This document shows positions 60,201-64,000 of a stretch of 64,000 nucleotides of DNA, in pieces. The translations under genes and the position numbers were made by a program. The DNA comes from Onchidella celtica. Lineage: Eukaryota; Mollusca; Gastropoda; Systellommatophora; Onchidiidae. Where the stretch lies: contig OZ007569.1 in the NCBI GenBank assembly GCA_963931925.1, forward strand, positions 63,115,546-63,179,545. Direction: 5' to 3'. Positions within the stretch are counted from its first letter, which is position 1; each line of letters starts with the position of its first letter. The notes below the pieces were generated by a model. The model worked only from the letters and a program-made list of their open reading frames with translations, made no database searches and was not told where the DNA came from.

Positions 60201-61631
60201 TTTAACCACTCATTGTCCAGCTGATAGGCAATTTGATCTGAATTTAAATTCATGTCATCCACAGTTTTTAAAAAAAACTTGGAAGTATTTTGATTGCAAA
60301 GTGGTAACAGTGATGATATTGCAAAGAAAATGTCAAACAACAAATTTGAATGAAACAGGAAAAAAATACAAATTGTGCATAGATTTATACATATATATAT
60401 ATACATACATTGTATAGTGATGACTCACACTCTGTTTTCTGTGAAAAATGAAATGAAAAAACCCTGCCATACTTCAGTAACATCAGCCTGCCAACAAAAG
60501 CTCAACACTTTGGGCTTCCTGTGAGATTCAAATGAATGCTGAAACTTCACAAAGTGGAATCTTGCTTCCACTCCTCCATCCCCTTCTGCTTACTACCCTG
60601 TTGACTTTACCTTCACATTAGGAGCATGTAATTAAATTATTTGTACAAATTCAGTACTGTAAATTCCAGGAAAAACATAAGTTCGATGTTATGCTGGAGC
60701 GTGTAGTGATCAGCTAACCTGGATAACTCTATTGTTGCTGCTGCAACCACCACACTTCATTGCAACTGGCAAGGCCTCTCATCTGTCCTGTTTCTACACT
60801 GTGAACAAAGGCATACTCTGACAAATGGCACTGCTTGTACGTACATGTTTGTGCTGACATGTGGACTTCTGCAACACACTCCCTCAATTGCACATACAAT
60901 TTCAAAAGAAATTTTTGGATTGCAATGATTCTAACTATAGACAATTTATAACAATCAGAAAGATTTTAATTCATTTCTTAAACCAAGGGTGAAAAAAAGA
61001 AAGACTTACAAAACTAAATTTCACTGGGAATTTGGTGCCTTTTTAGATCAGATGGCCCTCTTTTCAAACACACAGAGATAACAGGGAAGATAATTTTTTT
61101 AAGCTTGTCACTTGGCAATAAGCTATATCAGATCTTTATTCTGTTATTCACACATACCTCTACTTTACTTCTCACCAGACTTGTATTTTCTTTTTTTTCG
61201 TGCCCCATTTCATTTTTGTTATTCCATTTTATCAATATCATTTATCCCCATTTTGTAATACTATCTGTACTTTTTCATTGGTTATTGGTACATGCTAACA
61301 CATTACTTTGCATTCTGCTGCTGTCTGCTTGCTAAATTTTAAAAAATGACATTCAACTTCCATTCAATATGGAAATTAAAGAATAAAAATAGCGCCCTGA
61401 AACAAGAAGATGAAAAAAAAAATTCACAAAAAGAAAGTAAATATACATACTCATTGACAAACAAAAGTGCAATTTCAAAAAAAGAAAAACATCTGATGTG
61501 CTGCCCTTTCAACAAATGAATGCAAATCATGTACACAACATACTCACACCACAAAATAAAATGTACATGAGGTGGTTTCATTAACAAGATTTTTGTCAGG
61601 TCCCAAGGGCTATTTTGTACAAAATACAGCG
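57251..61631. other. Gene-poor region upstream of the PTPN gene
   Basis: No exon is supported here. The PTPN 5' UTR exon and promoter should lie somewhere upstream of 56275, perhaps near 57900-58100, but I cannot place them. The part 59480-61560 has the A/C-rich plus-strand texture of the other 3' UTRs and a minus-strand AATAAA near 59500, so it may be the 3' UTR of a minus-strand gene beyond the window. That is a guess. Confidence 0.3.
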
Positions 61632-61918
61632 GGGTACGGAAGACTGAGCCGGTTTTTCCCGTTATGTAACGCATTGCGCAATAAGCTGCCGACTCCTGTT
61701 GGAAAACTGAGCCGGTTTTTTGTTGTAGATATCGACTACGTTGTTTTTGAACTTTAAATCGATTAGCCTGATGTACCAACCCTAAAGTCACTGGACTGTA
61801 TAAACATGATAGATCTTTGGATAGATTCCGAATGTTAACACACAACAGGAACAGCCACAAACTGACTGGGCGCGCGCCTAACACAACTCAATAGGCTAGC
61901 CCAAGGCGACACAGAACA

Positions 61919-62035
61919 GGCCTAGTCAAGCAGTTTGTTTTGGTCATGAGTTCCTAACCATATCTGGTGTGCTGTGACCTCACTCGAAGATTTGGCTAGG
62001 AACTCACGACCAAAACAAACTACTTGGCTAGGTCT
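61919..62035. repeat. Inverted repeat (117 bp foldback) inside the MULE
   Basis: Arms 61919-61960 and 61993-62035, each about 42 bp, share GTTTGTTTTGGTC-TGAGTTCCTA and match at roughly 9 of 10 positions, around a loop of about 32 bp. It lies between the left terminal repeat and the transposase start. It may be an insertion or a regulatory hairpin. Confidence 0.7.
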
Positions 62036-62261
62036 GTCTCTTTGTCACGTTGGTACCAACCCAAACCAAACAAATCTCAGCACTAGAACTTAAGAAACTG
62101 ATAAAACATCACCTAGTACACAAGACATAGGCTTTTAGGCTAATGCTTAATTTTAGCCAACACCCAAGACATTACATAGCACACTGTACACATGTTAATT
62201 GGACTACAACCTGTTCAATGCTACATTATATTACATTCAGAGCCAGATGAAAGACGTTTGA

Positions 62262-63450
62262 ATGGAGACTTTTACTACAGAGCGAGGCCGAAAAGGGCTT
62301 ATTGATAATGGATCTTATTACAGATTGGCAGAAACAAACAAGAAATCGGTGAGATGGAGGTGCACCAATAGGCAGTGCAAAGCAAGTATCGTTACTGATC
62401 CTGACTGCAGCATGGTAAAGAAGAATGGAGGCGAACATAACCACCAACCTCCATCACAGCAGGCCAGAGAAATGAATTTGGCCAGAACATCTGTAAAGAG
62501 AAAAGCAAAAGAAGAGCCAAATGAACAGCCAGCTGAACTTGTGTGCAAAGTTGTGTCGTCGCTGTCAACAATTACTGCCAAAAACATCCAAAACCTGTGC
62601 CGATAGGTCTGCAGCAGCCGCTTAAAAACAAGACCCACATTGCCCAAGACTCGTGTGGAGACTTTGAGAGCTTTAAAAAAAATTTCTGCTCCATTCATCA
62701 TCAATGTCGACAAAGAAAATGAAATCGCCATTATTACAACCTTTGAAATTCTTCAATTCATGACTGCATCAGCACAAATCTTGGCAGACGACACGTTTAC
62801 TTTCTGCCCTAAACACTTCTTTCAACTCTATACGTTCCATGGAACACGAAATGGACATTTCGCCGCCTGTGTGTTTTCCCTGCTCCCTGATAAGGAAAAG
62901 ACATACATGAGACTGTTAGATATGTTACAAAGACTTTCCAGTGAACATAATTTTCAGTTCAAACCAAATATTACCATGTGGATTTAGAGGATGCCATGCT
63001 TTCCATCTGTCGACGCACCTTCCCAGATACTACAATAAAAGCCTGTCAGTTTCATATCGGTCAAGCATGGTGCCGAAAACTTCAACAAATTGGACTATCT
63101 TCTGAGTACAAGTCTACCAGTGAAACTGCAATGTGGCTAAAATCTTTTTGGCTTACCGGCTCTTGAGCCTAGTGAAGTACAAGATTGCTTTGCTTTTGTC
63201 ATCATGGCCCAGTGCCCAGACCAGGTTGATGATAAACTCACATTGTCACAATGTTTTCAGACTATGTTTTTGACAACTACGTTTCTTCAACTGCCAGATA
63301 CCCGCCCAGCTTGTGGACTTGTCTTGAAAGTTCCGTCAGAACGACCAATGCATGCGAAAGTTTCCATAAACATTTTGCAAGCCACTTTACATCACCGCAT
63401 CCAAACTCATCGAAAAACTTGCTGAAGAACAGCTATGAACTGACATAAAG
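62262..63450 (+). pseudogene. MULE transposase with FLYWCH domain, inactivated
   Basis: ATG at 62262 opens a FLYWCH zinc finger: SYYRLAETNKKSVRWRCTNR, then QCKAS and the closing EHNHQPP. After a basic linker comes the MULE catalytic region (LRALKKISAPFIINVDKENE, ILADDTFTFCPKHFFQLYTF, DLEDAMLSICRRTFPDTTIK, ACQFHIGQAW) and the C-terminal YPPSLW, RTTNACESFH motifs. The frame is broken by a TAG at 62604-62606, a one-base shift near 62980, a one-base loss near 63150 and another shift near 63245. At least four lesions make it non-functional. Motif order matches MULE transposases of animal FLYWCH elements. Confidence 0.8.
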
Positions 63451-64000
63451 GTCAGATCATCCTATCAGTACCACAATGCTCCTGTGAGACGCTTGGGTGA
63501 GCGTGAGAGAATTAGGGAGACCCTCATTATCAAGTACAATGAGCAAAGGCTGTCCCAGGCATAGTTTGTGCACAAAATGGCCCTCAAGATGCTACCCGTC
63601 AAGTTGTGAGGCCCCTTTTAATATTTTTTAACGATTTTTATCATGGTTTTAACAGCTCTCAATATAAACATTATCCTGCTCTAAATCTGTCTTCCACCTC
63701 CTTGTGGTGAGCAGGGGGCAACACGTATCATGACCATTTCAATCAGCTGTTATAATTACATGCATTTAATTCTTACAAAATTCACCAGAAAAAAAAAGGA
63801 AAGAAAGTCTCGATAAGTGGTGAACGGAAGAGGTTGACTAGTTGTTAGAAAAATTTAATTTAATCGATATGCCAAAAACCGGCTCAGTCTCCCAACAGTT
63901 TTTACGAGCTACTTTTGAAGTTTTGAACAATAGGATTAAAAATCCGGCTCAGTTTTGTAGTACCCAATACAGCAACTTCTTGTCAAGCAATCATGTTTGT

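Larger units (their letters stand above)
61632..63965 (+). mobile_element. FLYWCH-type Mutator-like element (MULE), complete ends
   Basis: The element starts GGGTAC and is flanked by AATACAGCG (61623-61631) and AATACAGCA (63966-63974), an 8-9 bp target duplication. Its terminal inverted repeats are about 115 bp. Each holds two copies of GACTGAGCCGGTTTTT (or AACTGAGCCGG), about 60 bp apart: near 61642 and 61706 on the left, 63875 and 63945 on the right. Such doubled motifs may be transposase-binding sites. The body carries a transposase gene with an N-terminal FLYWCH zinc finger, an arrangement known in animal MULEs. A 117-bp foldback lies in its 5' part. Confidence 0.85.

Noticed and set aside
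61339-61884. 181-residue minus-strand open frame
   Set aside because: It crosses the MULE terminal repeat and the neighbouring flank, and is rich in Phe/Leu from A-rich DNA; no domain is visible.

Overview
This window is animal nuclear DNA, AT-rich and intron-rich, with GT-AG introns, many short dispersed DNA transposons and almost no dense coding. Scattered palindromic AGATCTAGATCT tracts (about 24015-24060, 25297-25390, 42855-42870, 49455-49500) and the protein sequences point to a lophotrochozoan, most likely a gastropod mollusc. That assignment is an inference.

Three genes can be rebuilt with a closed reading frame. (1) A minus-strand CFAP73/CCDC42-type coiled-coil protein of the motile cilium (9976-18157, 8 exons, 312 aa). 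(2) A plus-strand acylphosphatase (24661-32629, 98 aa) with two alternative, tandemly duplicated last exons. (3) A minus-strand FERM-domain tyrosine phosphatase of the PTPN14/PTPN21/Pez family (39406-56234, 19 coding exons, 1376 aa). Two partial genes are seen on the plus strand: an Ig-domain exon (2289-2590) and a possible first coding exon (5199-5238).

The rest is mobile DNA. CFAP73 and the acylphosphatase lie head to head. Their promoter region, about 560 bp without the insert, is split by a 5.9-kb P-element (18443-24386) that still has a perfect 8-bp target duplication and a THAP-type transposase gene with about five lesions. CFAP73 introns hold a piggyBac remnant, a piggyBac-type left end and a hAT element nested inside a MITE. 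Acylphosphatase introns hold a 410-bp palindrome, a minisatellite, a tRNA-derived SINE fragment and two pogo/Tigger-like MITEs. PTPN introns hold two piggyBac-type TTAA elements and a 1.2-kb TIR element. At the right edge is a complete but decayed FLYWCH-type Mutator-like element (61632-63965) with long double-motif terminal repeats and an 8-9 bp target duplication.

Likely long 3' UTRs occupy the gene-poor stretches downstream of CFAP73 (about 7090-9975) and of the PTPN gene (about 33473-39405). The acylphosphatase and the PTPN gene converge tail to tail near 33.1-33.5 kb. I saw no rRNA, intact tRNA, CRISPR or viral element.
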